From: UBA2377 sp964525935
GTDB taxonomy: Bacteria > Verrucomicrobiota > Verrucomicrobiia > Opitutales > Opitutaceae
Reading direction: 5' to 3'
Assembly (NCBI GenBank): GCA_964525935.1
Contig: CAZGJZ010000001.1
Coordinates: 248,001 to 312,000, forward strand
Length of the DNA: 64,000 bases
Below the pieces are notes generated by a model. That model had not been told where the DNA came from, searched no databases, and saw only the letters and a list, made by a program, of their open reading frames with translations. Of this stretch, positions 43,434 to 51,767 are shown in pieces (positions within the stretch are counted from its first letter, which is position 1; every line of letters starts with the position of its first letter). Position numbers and translations under genes: made by a program.

Positions 43434-46400
43434 ATGAAACTCGTCCGCTTCCTGCTTCTGGGCGCCGCCGTGCTCGCGGGTTTGCTCCTCCTCGTGGTGG
43501 GCATTGCCGCCACCTCGTCTTTCCAGACGTGGGCGGCGCGCAAGGCCATCGCCTCGCGGCCTGACGTCGCGGTGACGCTTGATCGGGTCTCCGTCGGCCT
43601 GAACCGCGTGCAATTGCAACAGGTGCGCGCCGAATACGCCGGCGCCGTGCTCACGCTGCCCGCCGCCGAGGTCGAGCTGCCGCTCATTGATGCCGCGTGG
43701 CATGACCGCGTGACCGTTTCCCGCCTCGTCCTCAAAGGCTGGACGTTCGATCTCACGCAATACACCCCGCCGGCCGAAACTTCCGCCGGTGGCGCATCCT
43801 CTCCGCGTCAGGCAGCTTCCTCCACCGCCGGCGCTTCTGCTCCCGCCAACGCCGCTCCGGCCGCCTCGACGAAGCCCTCAACACCCGTCGCATCCGCGAC
43901 GAGTCCGGCCGCGAGTGCCGCCCAGGCCTTCCAAGGCATCTTCGACCAGCTCAAGCTTCCGCTCGATCTCGCCCTCGACGGTATCGAGTTGGACGGCGAA
44001 GTGATTTTCCCCGACGCCCCCGGCCAGCCTCCGGGTCGTGCGACCATTTCCCTCCGCGGCGGCCAGCTCGCCACCAATCGCGAGGGCCAGTTTACCTTCA
44101 CCGTGCTCGTCTCGCTCCCGCGCGCCGATGCCCCCGTCAACGTCCTCAGCATCCGCGGCAGCTTCAACGCCGCGATGGACTCACCGCGCACGTTCACCCG
44201 CCTCGTCGCCAGGATCGATGCCGAGGCCCGCGGTCCCTCGCTGCCGCAGGGCGTGCAGCTCACGCTCGATGCCGCGGCTGCGCGCGTCACGGGCGGCGAG
44301 AACTACACGCTTAACGTCCAGTCCGTCGGCAAGCGGCTCGTGGACCTGCAAGCCAACTATCCCGCCGGCGCCTCGCGCCTTGGCGGCATCTGGAAGCTCG
44401 ACGTGCGCGACACCGACGTCGCGCCCTTCGCGCTTGGCCGTCCGCTGCCGTCGTTCGAGGCGGTCGGCGCCGGCATGTTTGAGACCGACACCACGTTTAC
44501 GGAAATCCACGCCGCCGGCCGCCTGAAATCCTCCGCCGACGGTCTCGCCATTTACGTGCCTGAGCTGGCCACCGTCGGCGCGCTCGCGCTCTTCGGCGAA
44601 TTCGACCTCACGCAGCGCGGCGGCACGACCCGCATCGACAAGCTCGTCCTCAACGTCAACCGCCCCGATCCCGTCCTCGCGGTGCAGTCGTTGCAGGCCT
44701 TCGAGTTCAATCCCGGCACCGGCGAGCTCAAGGTCGCCGATCCCGCCGCCGATCTCCTCGCGATCAGCCTGCAGGGCCTGCCCACGCGGTGGGTGGCGCC
44801 GTTCCTGCCGGACTACGCGCTCACCGGCGGCCTCGTGCGCGGCGAATTCACTGCCAGCGCCGGTGGCGGCGGCCTCGTCATCCGCTCCAAGTCTCCGCTC
44901 CAAATCCCCGGCCTCTCGCTCGCCCAGGCCGGCCAGCCGCTCGTCACCAATCTCGACGTGGCCGTGACCCTGCGCGCCGACTACTCGCCGCAGGGCTGGC
45001 AGGCCGAGCTCAGCGAACTGCGCGTCAGCAGCGCCGGCGCCCACCTCCTCACGCTTTCCGCCAAGGCCGGCCAGCTCGCCGGTCAGGACCAGGTCATCAA
45101 GGCCGCCGGCCAGTGGACCGCCTCGTTGCCCGCGTTGCTCCAACAACCCGTCGCCAAAGGAAGCGCGGTGCTTGCGCGCGGCCAGTTGACCGGTGATTTC
45201 GCCGGCAGCCTCGGCTCACAACGGGAAGTGCAGGCCAGGTTCAAATTCACCGAACTCGCCGTGCCGACCGGCGAAGCGCTTCCCGAAATCAGCGCCGAGC
45301 TGCGCGCCGATGTCGCGACCGACGGCAAGATCACGTTCCAACTCCCGCTGATCTTCGCCAACCAATCTAAGAAACGCCAATCCGACCTCGCCGTGAGCGG
45401 CTCGCTCGTCAGCGCGGACTCCGGTTTCACCACCGACGCGCGTCTCGTAAGCCAGGAAGTGTTTGTCGAGGACGTCCTAGTGCTCGCCGCGCTCGCCGGC
45501 GAATCCGTGCCGACGTCAGGGACTCCGCCGCTACCCGGCGATAAACCATTCTGGAACGGCATCAGCGGCCAGGTGGTGCTCGCGCTCAAAAAGCTTCACT
45601 ACAACGACCAGTTCGAGGTCAGCGACGTCAACGGCACCCTTCACATCGACGCCGGCGCCCTCAAGCTCGACGGCCTCCGCGCCGCGCTGGGCGAGGGTGG
45701 GGCGGCCAAGGTCACCGGCGGGCTCACCTTCGCGGCCCGCTCGTCCAAGCCCTACGCGCTCGCCGCCGACCTGGCGGTGAGTGATTTCAATCCCGCGCCG
45801 TTTTTCCGCGCGATCAATCCCGGCCAGCCGGCGACGGTCGAGGGCAAGTTCACCGTCACCAGCAAGCTTACCGGCCAGGCCGCCACGCTCGCGGCGCTCG
45901 CCGACGATGCGCAGGGCGATTTTCAACTGACCAGCAAGGGCGGCGTCTTCCGCGGCCTGCCCGTTTCCATCGCGAACAAAGTTGAGACCACCAGCCGCAT
46001 TGCCGCCGGGGTTGCCGCGGTCGGCAGTCTGTTCGGCTCCGGCGCCGGCAAGGACAAGGTCGCCGACATCGCCAATAAGGCGCAGGCCGTCTCCGAACTC
46101 GGCAAGACCCTGACGGCGATTCCCTACGACCAGCTCAGCGTCGTGCTTTCCCGCGACGCCACGCTCGCCGCGGTGTTGAAGGATTTCACGCTCATCGCGC
46201 CGGAAGTCCGGCTCAGTGGGGCAGGGACCACCACGCCGAAAGCCGGCGCCGCGCTCCTCGACAGCGCGCTCGCGATGGAATTCAAGCTCAGCGCCCGCGG
46301 CCACACCGCCGATCTCCTGAAATACCTCGATTCCCTCGAGGCCAAGCCCGACGAACTCGGCTACACCGCCAGCACGCTACCCCTGCGCGTGAGCGGCACC

Positions 46401-46508
46401 TTGGGCAGCCCGAGCACCAGCGAGCTCAACCAATACCTCGCCAATCTCGCGTTGGAAAAATCCGGCGCCAGCGACCTCCTCCCCAAGTGGCTCGGCGGCG
46501 GCAAATAG
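43434..46508 (+). CDS. AsmA-like inner membrane-anchored protein
   Basis: A 1024-residue protein from the ATG at 43434 (MKLVRFLLLGAAVLAGLLLL), with one N-terminal membrane anchor and a long periplasmic beta-rich region. A Pro/Ser/Ala low-complexity insert occupies about residues 118-165. The C-terminal half has AsmA-type features such as GTLHIDAGALKLDGLRAALG and LTSKGGVFRGLPVSIANKVE. AsmA-like proteins are repeat-beta-groove proteins that move phospholipids between membranes. It follows the pump genes by 159 bp; a functional link is not demonstrated. Confidence 0.78.
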   Translation: MKLVRFLLLGAAVLAGLLLLVVGIAATSSFQTWAARKAIASRPDVAVTLDRVSVGLNRVQLQQVRAEYAGAVLTLPAAEVELPLIDAAWHDRVTVSRLVLKGWTFDLTQYTPPAETSAGGASSPRQAASSTAGASAPANAAPAASTKPSTPVASATSPAASAAQAFQGIFDQLKLPLDLALDGIELDGEVIFPDAPGQPPGRATISLRGGQLATNREGQFTFTVLVSLPRADAPVNVLSIRGSFNAAMDSPRTFTRLVARIDAEARGPSLPQGVQLTLDAAAARVTGGENYTLNVQSVGKRLVDLQANYPAGASRLGGIWKLDVRDTDVAPFALGRPLPSFEAVGAGMFETDTTFTEIHAAGRLKSSADGLAIYVPELATVGALALFGEFDLTQRGGTTRIDKLVLNVNRPDPVLAVQSLQAFEFNPGTGELKVADPAADLLAISLQGLPTRWVAPFLPDYALTGGLVRGEFTASAGGGGLVIRSKSPLQIPGLSLAQAGQPLVTNLDVAVTLRADYSPQGWQAELSELRVSSAGAHLLTLSAKAGQLAGQDQVIKAAGQWTASLPALLQQPVAKGSAVLARGQLTGDFAGSLGSQREVQARFKFTELAVPTGEALPEISAELRADVATDGKITFQLPLIFANQSKKRQSDLAVSGSLVSADSGFTTDARLVSQEVFVEDVLVLAALAGESVPTSGTPPLPGDKPFWNGISGQVVLALKKLHYNDQFEVSDVNGTLHIDAGALKLDGLRAALGEGGAAKVTGGLTFAARSSKPYALAADLAVSDFNPAPFFRAINPGQPATVEGKFTVTSKLTGQAATLAALADDAQGDFQLTSKGGVFRGLPVSIANKVETTSRIAAGVAAVGSLFGSGAGKDKVADIANKAQAVSELGKTLTAIPYDQLSVVLSRDATLAAVLKDFTLIAPEVRLSGAGTTTPKAGAALLDSALAMEFKLSARGHTADLLKYLDSLEAKPDELGYTASTLPLRVSGTLGSPSTSELNQYLANLALEKSGASDLLPKWLGGGK

Positions 46509-46515
46509 CCCCGGC

Positions 46516-46607
46516 TAATCGTTCTCGTTCTCCTGCACATTCTCGTTCTCTCGTCTCTTCGGTTTCGCAGAAAAGAGAACGATTAGGATTACGAGAATGG
46601 GAACGAG
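46516..46607. repeat. Complex inverted repeat of CGTTCTCGTTCTC type
   Basis: TAATCGTTCTC (46516-46526) is perfectly inverted at 46575-46585. CATTCTCGT (46538-46546) is inverted at 46591-46599. CTCGTTC (46524-46530) is inverted at 46601-46607. The RNA or single strand would fold into an extended hairpin. The CTCGTTCTC family looks like a dispersed genome repeat and may also serve as the 3' end structure of the AsmA-like transcript. Confidence 0.75.
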
Positions 46608-46862
46608 TGGCCAATGGCGCTCCAGATTCCCCACTTGCCATGGCCCTCATTCCCGTAGCTCAATCACCCGCAACCCCCACGACTACCCCAGTTGAGTTTT
46701 AAGCGGATTGATATGCGCCCTGATAAAGCTCAACCCAACGCTCCTGGACCTTCCAACCCCATGATGATCAACGGCTCGAAATCCCTGTTTCATTGCTCCT
46801 CAACCCAAAACTCGGTCTGATATCCATCAGCTGAGTTGAGGCGAATAACACTGTTGGGCAAG
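46608..46862. other. Gene-free spacer with a possible integron-type core site at its right end
   Basis: No plausible coding region. The stretch ends with GTTGGGC at 46853-46859, matching the integron core GTTRRRY, four bases before the next start codon. ACCCAAC at 46735-46741 fits the partner RYYYAAC, which would give an attC of about 125 bp. Internal complementarity beyond the ends is poor, so the left partner is doubtful. Confidence 0.35.
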
Positions 46863-47177
46863 ATGAACACCGTCTACATTGTGACTCACAGCTATCTGCT
46901 AGATGGCGCCGACGAGACAAAGTTTATCGGTGCCTACGCGTCCGAGAACGATGCACGATTAGCAGTGCGCAGGAAGCGTCGGTTTCCCGGGTTTCGTGAT
47001 CATCCTAAGGGTTTTCACATCGGCCGGCTCGAAATTGGCCGAGATCAATGGTCCGAAGGTTTCATTACTATTCCGAGCGAGAAGAAGCGGGTTGCCAGCA
47101 GTTCGAGAGCGAAAGCCGGCAAGAAGAAAGAGCCTAACCGGACGCTACAGCCAACGTCGCTATCGCGCCGTGGCTGA
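46863..47177 (+). CDS. DUF7336-like small protein
   Basis: A 104-residue protein from the ATG at 46863 (MNTVYIVTHSYLLDGADETK, then FIGAYASENDARLAVRR and FPGFRDHPKGFHIGRLEIGR). Conserved ETKxIG, FRDxPxGF and DxWxEGF patterns recall the DUF7336 family, whose function is unknown. The C-terminal tail NRTLQPTSLSRRG is encoded by the attC-like repeat rather than by the domain itself. Base composition is less GC-rich than its neighbours. It is probably an acquired accessory gene. Confidence 0.72.
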   Translation: MNTVYIVTHSYLLDGADETKFIGAYASENDARLAVRRKRRFPGFRDHPKGFHIGRLEIGRDQWSEGFITIPSEKKRVASSSRAKAGKKKEPNRTLQPTSLSRRG

Positions 47178-47192
47178 TCTCGAACGATCGGC
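47132..47192 (+). repeat. attC-like element at the 3' end of the DUF7336 gene
   Basis: The element begins GCCTAAC (47132-47138, matching core RYYYAAC). It contains an imperfect hairpin CAGCCA (47148-47153) to TGGCTG (47171-47176), extended by CG-T-CGC against GCG-C-CG around a TATC loop. It ends GATCGGC (47186-47192), a degraded GTTAGGC. At 61 bp with unpaired bulges it has the size and shape of an integron attC. No integrase gene is in the window. Confidence 0.5.
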
Positions 47193-47201
47193 GGAAGAAA
47201 G

Positions 47202-47660
47202 ATGAAGAGGCTTACCCTAATTTTTCTCATCGGCATTGCATGCGTTGCCCATTGCTTCGGCGCGTATGACAAGCGACTCGTCCACGTCTCGGAGCAGCTG
47301 CGTCAGTGCAAGATGGCGTTCGACGTTGAGCTTCCGATGGTCGGTGGCGCCGCAGTCGGTGACGCCGCCACCCCGCACGAATTCTATCTCCTTTTCCCAT
47401 ATATCAGAAGAATCGCCAGCGACGCCGATTTGAGCGCCATGCTTCACGACAAGAGTCCCGTTGTCAGAATCATGTCCGCCAAGTGTATTGTGCAGCAGAA
47501 AGACTCTCCGTTGATGCACGAATTGGATGCGCTCACGAAGGACGCCGAGAGGGTTTATGTCGCACCTTTCGGGTGTGGCATCCTTAAGCAGACCGTTGGC
47601 GAAGTCGTCCGCGAGTTAAAGAGGGATCCGGATTTTCTCGGCGGACCCCACAAGAGCTGA
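47202..47660 (+). CDS. Small exported protein of unknown function
   Basis: A 152-residue protein with a signal peptide (MKRLTLIFLIGIACVAHCFG). The mature part holds FYLLFPYIRRIASDADLSAM, then LHDKSPVVRIMSAKCIVQQK and PFGCGILKQTVGEVVRELKR. The central segment looks like one helical repeat unit of HEAT type. Three cysteines are present in the mature region. It begins nine bases after the attC-like element, consistent with a second cassette. I recognise no named family. Confidence 0.62.
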   Translation: MKRLTLIFLIGIACVAHCFGAYDKRLVHVSEQLRQCKMAFDVELPMVGGAAVGDAATPHEFYLLFPYIRRIASDADLSAMLHDKSPVVRIMSAKCIVQQKDSPLMHELDALTKDAERVYVAPFGCGILKQTVGEVVRELKRDPDFLGGPHKS

Positions 47661-47849
47661 AAAGGGCAGCAGGCTGCGGATACTGATGTGGCCATGCCGA
47701 CCGCTTTCCGTGGTTTCTGTTTCTAGGAGCTGCGAACGACCACAATCGTGAGAATAAGCACGAAGGCAGGGGAGGCCGCTGATCGGTCGCTTTCCTCCTG
47801 TCTTGCTAAGCCCGCATCGCTGCGCACAGAAATTGCTACAGCTTCTCTG

Positions 47850-48674
47850 ATGCCCGCACCGACTGTATCGCGCTTTCGTTCGTTCTCCGGCCTCCGGGCC
47901 ATGCAGGCGTTTCTCGGCGGCTGGACGGTGCTGGTCTTCACGTTCCTCTACGCGCCGATCGCGGTGCTCGTCGTTTACTCGTTTAACCTGTCCCGGCTCA
48001 ACATCACGTGGACCGGCTTCACTACCCGCTGGTATGTCGATCTGGCCAACCACGCGCCGCTCATGCGTGCGCTCAAGAACAGCCTCATCATCGCCGGCTT
48101 CACGACCGTCCTCGCCGTGATCTTTGGCACCGCCGGTGCCTGGCTCCTGCATCGTTACCGTTACCGCGGAAGCAATCTGCTCCAAACCCTCATCGCCGTG
48201 CCGATGATGATGCCCGAGATCGTCATGGGCATCAGCCTGCTCATCTTTTTCACCACCGCGCTGCTCAAGCTCGGTTTCGTCACGGTCATCATCGCCCACG
48301 TCACGTTCTGCTTCCCCTTCGTGCTCGTGGCGGTGCAGGCGCGTCTCGTCGGGCTCGATGGCGCATTGGAGGAGGCTGCCCTCGACCTCGGGGCCACGCC
48401 GTGGCGCGCATTCTGGCTCGTCATCGTGCCATGTCTGCGCCCCGCGATCCTCTCCGGCGCGCTGATGGCCTTCACGCTCTCGATGGATGAAGTGATCGTC
48501 ACTTATTTCACCACCAGTCCGGCCGCCACCACGCTGCCGTTGCGTGTCTTCGGCATGGCCAAGGTCGGCCTCAACCCAATGCTCAACGCCTTGTCGGCCC
48601 TGTTCATCGTCGCGACCATCGCCCTCGTGCTTTTCTCCGAACGTCTCAAGTCCCTCGCCAAATCCTCCTCATGA
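47850..48674 (+). CDS. potC: Spermidine/putrescine ABC transporter permease PotC
   Basis: A 274-residue permease with six membrane helices. Sequence such as FLYAPIAVLVVYSFNLSRLN and the loop EEAALDLGATPWRAFWLVIV (the ABC-binding EAA motif) closely resembles E. coli PotC. FTLSMDEVIVTYFTTSP is also conserved. The start is uncertain: ATG 47850 adds a basic N-terminus and ATG 47901 gives the minimal family length. Its stop overlaps the potD start (ATGA). Confidence 0.9.
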   Translation: MPAPTVSRFRSFSGLRAMQAFLGGWTVLVFTFLYAPIAVLVVYSFNLSRLNITWTGFTTRWYVDLANHAPLMRALKNSLIIAGFTTVLAVIFGTAGAWLLHRYRYRGSNLLQTLIAVPMMMPEIVMGISLLIFFTTALLKLGFVTVIIAHVTFCFPFVLVAVQARLVGLDGALEEAALDLGATPWRAFWLVIVPCLRPAILSGALMAFTLSMDEVIVTYFTTSPAATTLPLRVFGMAKVGLNPMLNALSALFIVATIALVLFSERLKSLAKSSS

Positions 48675-49705
48675 AAATGCTCCGCCTCCTGCTCTCATGC
48701 GCCGCGCTCGCCGTGGCTTCCGCGCTTCCGCTCGCCGCCGGTGGCGACGACGAACTTAACCTATTCGCGTGGTCCGAATACATCCCGCAGGAAGTCATCG
48801 ACGGCTTCACCGCCGAGACGGGCATCAAGGTCAACTACGAGACCTTCGCTTCCGCCGAGGAGATGCTCGCCAAGCTTCTGGCCGGCGGTGCGACCTACGA
48901 CCTCATCCAGCCGCCCGACTACATGGCCGAGACCATGATCAAAAACGGCCTGCTCGCGCCCATCGATTTCTCCCTCATTCCCAACCTCAAGAATATCGGT
49001 CCCGCCTATCTCGGCATGGCGCACGACCCGGCGCAGAAATACACTGTGCCCTACATGCTCGGCAGCGTCGGCATCGTCGTGAACACCGCCGTCGTCACCG
49101 AGCCCATCAAGGGCTACCGCGATCTCTTTCAGCCCAAATACAAGGACCGCATCGTCGTCGTGAACGATAACCGCGAACTCATCACCTGGGCGCTCTACGC
49201 CGCCGGCGGCAAGGTCAACGAGATCACGCCCGCCAATCTCGCCAAGGCCCGGCCGCTCCTCGCGAGCTGGATTCCGCTCATTAAGGTCTTCGATTCCGAT
49301 TCCCCCAAGACCGCGCTCCTCAACGGCGACTGCGATGTCGGCGTCGTCTGGAGCGGCGAGGCCGCGTTGCTCTACAACGAGGACAAGAAATTCGCCTACG
49401 TTCTCCCCACCGAGGGCGCGCACCGGTTTGTGGACTTGCTCGCGATCCCGAAAGACGCCCCGCATCCCGCCGCCGCCGTGAAGTTCATCGACTACATCCT
49501 GCGTCCCGAGGTGAGCAAACTGATCTCCGACGCATTTCCCTACACCAATCCCAACCTTGCCGCCCGTAAGCTCCTCACGCCCGAGCAACTCGCCAATCCC
49601 GCCAGCTACCCCCCGAACGAGGACTCGATGGACACCATGCGCGCCATTGGCAAGGAGTCGGCCCTCATCGACAAACTTGTCACCGATCTGAAGACCGGAC
49701 GGTGA
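48671..49705 (+). CDS. potD: Polyamine-binding periplasmic protein PotD
   Basis: A 344-residue solute-binding protein with a signal peptide (MLRLLLSCAALAVASALPLAAG). The mature start ELNLFAWSEYIPQEVIDGF is typical of PotD/PotF. Ligand-contact regions include TYDLIQPPDYMAETM, YTVPYMLGSVGIVVNT and DCDVGVVWSGEAALLY. No lipobox is evident, so it is likely free in the periplasm. It is coded between the two permease genes, an order different from E. coli potABCD. Confidence 0.92.
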   Translation: MKMLRLLLSCAALAVASALPLAAGGDDELNLFAWSEYIPQEVIDGFTAETGIKVNYETFASAEEMLAKLLAGGATYDLIQPPDYMAETMIKNGLLAPIDFSLIPNLKNIGPAYLGMAHDPAQKYTVPYMLGSVGIVVNTAVVTEPIKGYRDLFQPKYKDRIVVVNDNRELITWALYAAGGKVNEITPANLAKARPLLASWIPLIKVFDSDSPKTALLNGDCDVGVVWSGEAALLYNEDKKFAYVLPTEGAHRFVDLLAIPKDAPHPAAAVKFIDYILRPEVSKLISDAFPYTNPNLAARKLLTPEQLANPASYPPNEDSMDTMRAIGKESALIDKLVTDLKTGR

Positions 49706-49717
49706 GTTGAGACCGGT

Positions 49718-49736
49718 CCGGGGTCAGCGACCCCGG
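49718..49736. repeat. Perfect hairpin between potD and potB
   Basis: CCGGGGTC (49718-49725), loop AGC, GACCCCGG (49729-49736): an eight-bp perfect stem with a three-base loop and no T tract. It lies just after the potD stop. It could protect potD mRNA and raise binding-protein levels over the permease, and it also resembles a dispersed repeat. Confidence 0.6.
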
Positions 49737-49755
49737 CTACAGCAAATACATTCGC

Positions 49756-50652
49756 ATGCACGCCGCCCAGACCACTTCTGCCACGCCGGCCGCCGCCATC
49801 GCGCGCCGGCCCACGTGGCTCGCGTGGCTTCTGCTCGCGCCGCTCGCGCTGTGGCTGATGATCTTCGTGGTGGTGCCGATGGGCATCCTCGCGGTCTACA
49901 GCTTCTGCGAACGCGATGAACTCGGCCGCGTCGTCTTTACCTTTACCCTCGATAACTACCGCCGCGTCTTCGATCCGACCTATCTCGGGATCTTCGGCCG
50001 CTCCATCGGGTATGCTGCACTCACGACCGCGATCTGCGTCGCGGTGAGCTACCCGGTCGCCTGGTTCATCGCCCGCACGAGCGAGCGCTGGCGCAACCGG
50101 CTCCTGCTGCTTGTGATGATTCCATTTTGGACGAGCTTCCTCATCCGCACCTACGCGTGGATCACGATCCTCAAGAGTGAAGGTATGCTCAACAGCCTGC
50201 TGCTCTCCGCCGGCGTGATCGCCGCACCGCTCGATCTGCTCTACACACCAACCGCCGTCATCATCGGCCTCGTCTATGCTTATCTGCCCTTCATGATTCT
50301 CCCAATTTACAGCAGCGCGGAGAAAGTCGACAACGCCCTCATCGAGGCCGCCTACGATCTCGGCTGCGGTCCGCTCCGGGCGTTCTCGCAGGTCATCGTG
50401 CCGCTGACCAAGCCGGGCATCTACGCCGGCGTGCTACTCGTCTTCGTGCCGGCGATCGGGATGTTTGCCATTACCGACCTCATGGGTGGCGCACGCGTGC
50501 CGATGATCGGCAACGTCATTCAGAACCAATTCTTCCAAGCCCGCGACTGGCCCTTCGGCGCCGCGCTCGGCGTCGTGTTCACGCTGCTCTTTGTCGTCGC
50601 CTATTGGCTGCTTCAGCGCCGCGGTGCCGCCACTCACGGAGGTGCGGCATGA
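49756..50652 (+). CDS. potB: Spermidine/putrescine ABC transporter permease PotB
   Basis: A 298-residue permease with six membrane helices. It has LMIFVVVPMGILAVYSF, PVAWFIARTSERWRNRLLLL and WTSFLIRTYAWITILKSEGM, all typical of PotB/PotH. The EAA loop is IEAAYDLGCGPLRAFSQVIV. Its stop codon overlaps the potA ATG. Confidence 0.93.
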   Translation: MHAAQTTSATPAAAIARRPTWLAWLLLAPLALWLMIFVVVPMGILAVYSFCERDELGRVVFTFTLDNYRRVFDPTYLGIFGRSIGYAALTTAICVAVSYPVAWFIARTSERWRNRLLLLVMIPFWTSFLIRTYAWITILKSEGMLNSLLLSAGVIAAPLDLLYTPTAVIIGLVYAYLPFMILPIYSSAEKVDNALIEAAYDLGCGPLRAFSQVIVPLTKPGIYAGVLLVFVPAIGMFAITDLMGGARVPMIGNVIQNQFFQARDWPFGAALGVVFTLLFVVAYWLLQRRGAATHGGAA

Positions 50653-51755
50653 GTGCGACCGCTACGTCTGCTCCCGCCATGATCGAGCTGCGCAACGTCA
50701 CCAAGCGCTTTGGCGCCTTCACTGCGGTCAACGACGTTACGCTCACCGTGCAGGCGGGCGAATTCCTGACGCTGCTCGGTCCCTCGGGCTGCGGCAAAAC
50801 CACGTTGCTCCGCATGATCGCGGGCTTCGAAACGCCCGACGTCGGCGCGGTCTTTCTCGGCGGTGAAGACGTCACGCAGCTGCCGCCTTACCGGCGCAAT
50901 GTGAACCAGGTTTTCCAAAGCTACGCGCTCTTCCCCCATATGACGGTGCGCGAAAACATCGCCTTCGGTCTGCGCATGCAAAAATGCCCCGTCGCCGAAA
51001 CCACCGCCCGCGTGGACGAAGCCGTGGCGCTCGTCGCGCTGCAAGGCATGGAAGACCGCCGTCCCCAGCAGCTTTCGGGCGGCCAGCGCCAGCGCGTCGC
51101 GCTCGCCCGCGCACTCGCGCCGCGTCCGCAAGTGCTTCTGCTCGACGAGCCGCTCTCCGCGCTCGACGCCAAGCTCCGCCACGCGATGCAACTCGAGCTC
51201 AAACGCCTCCAGCGCCAGCTCGGCCTCACCTTTGTCTTCGTCACCCACGACCAGGAGGAAGCGCTCACGATGAGCGACCGCATCGCCCTCGTGAATCGCG
51301 GTCGCATCGAGCAGCTCAGCACCGCCGAGGACCTTTATCACCGGCCGGCCTCGTCTTTCGCCGCCGAGTTCATCGGCCTGGCCAACCTCCTTGAAGTCGC
51401 GCTCGAGCAGCGCGCCCCGGCTGCCACGCGCGTGCGGACGACTTGCGGTCTCGCTCTCGAACTTGTGCCAGCTGCCTGGCCGGCTGTGGCCGCGCGCGGC
51501 CTGATTTCGATCCGCCCGGAGAAAATCCTCGTTTCCCGCCAGTCACTCCCGCCCGGTGGCAACACCTTCGAGGCGAGGGTGGAGGAGGAAGTGTTCAAAG
51601 GTGCGACCGACCATCTCACCCTCGTCACACCCGGCGGCACGCCCCTGAGCGCCGTGGTGGCCAACGGAAGCGCCCTCCGCGAACCCATCCGTGCGGGCGA
51701 CCGGGTTTTCTGCGCCCTGCATGCGGATGACCTTGTCGTCGTGAGCACCACCTGA
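50649..51755 (+). CDS. potA: Spermidine/putrescine ABC transporter ATPase PotA
   Basis: A 368-residue ABC ATPase from the ATG at 50649, which overlaps the potB stop and follows a clear GGAGGT six bases upstream. Walker A is GPSGCGKTTLLRMIAG, the signature is LSGGQRQRVALARALA, Walker B is VLLLDEPLSALDAKLR and the switch is FVTHDQEEALTMSD. The C-terminal TOBE domain includes ISIRPEKI and VEEEVFKGATDHLTL. It energises polyamine uptake through PotB and PotC. Confidence 0.95.
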   Translation: MSATATSAPAMIELRNVTKRFGAFTAVNDVTLTVQAGEFLTLLGPSGCGKTTLLRMIAGFETPDVGAVFLGGEDVTQLPPYRRNVNQVFQSYALFPHMTVRENIAFGLRMQKCPVAETTARVDEAVALVALQGMEDRRPQQLSGGQRQRVALARALAPRPQVLLLDEPLSALDAKLRHAMQLELKRLQRQLGLTFVFVTHDQEEALTMSDRIALVNRGRIEQLSTAEDLYHRPASSFAAEFIGLANLLEVALEQRAPAATRVRTTCGLALELVPAAWPAVAARGLISIRPEKILVSRQSLPPGGNTFEARVEEEVFKGATDHLTLVTPGGTPLSAVVANGSALREPIRAGDRVFCALHADDLVVVSTT

Positions 51756-51767
51756 CACGATGCCGCT

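Noticed and set aside
47748..47849. Longer N-terminus for PotC
   Set aside because: The extra residues do not match the family and lie upstream of two plausible ATG starts.
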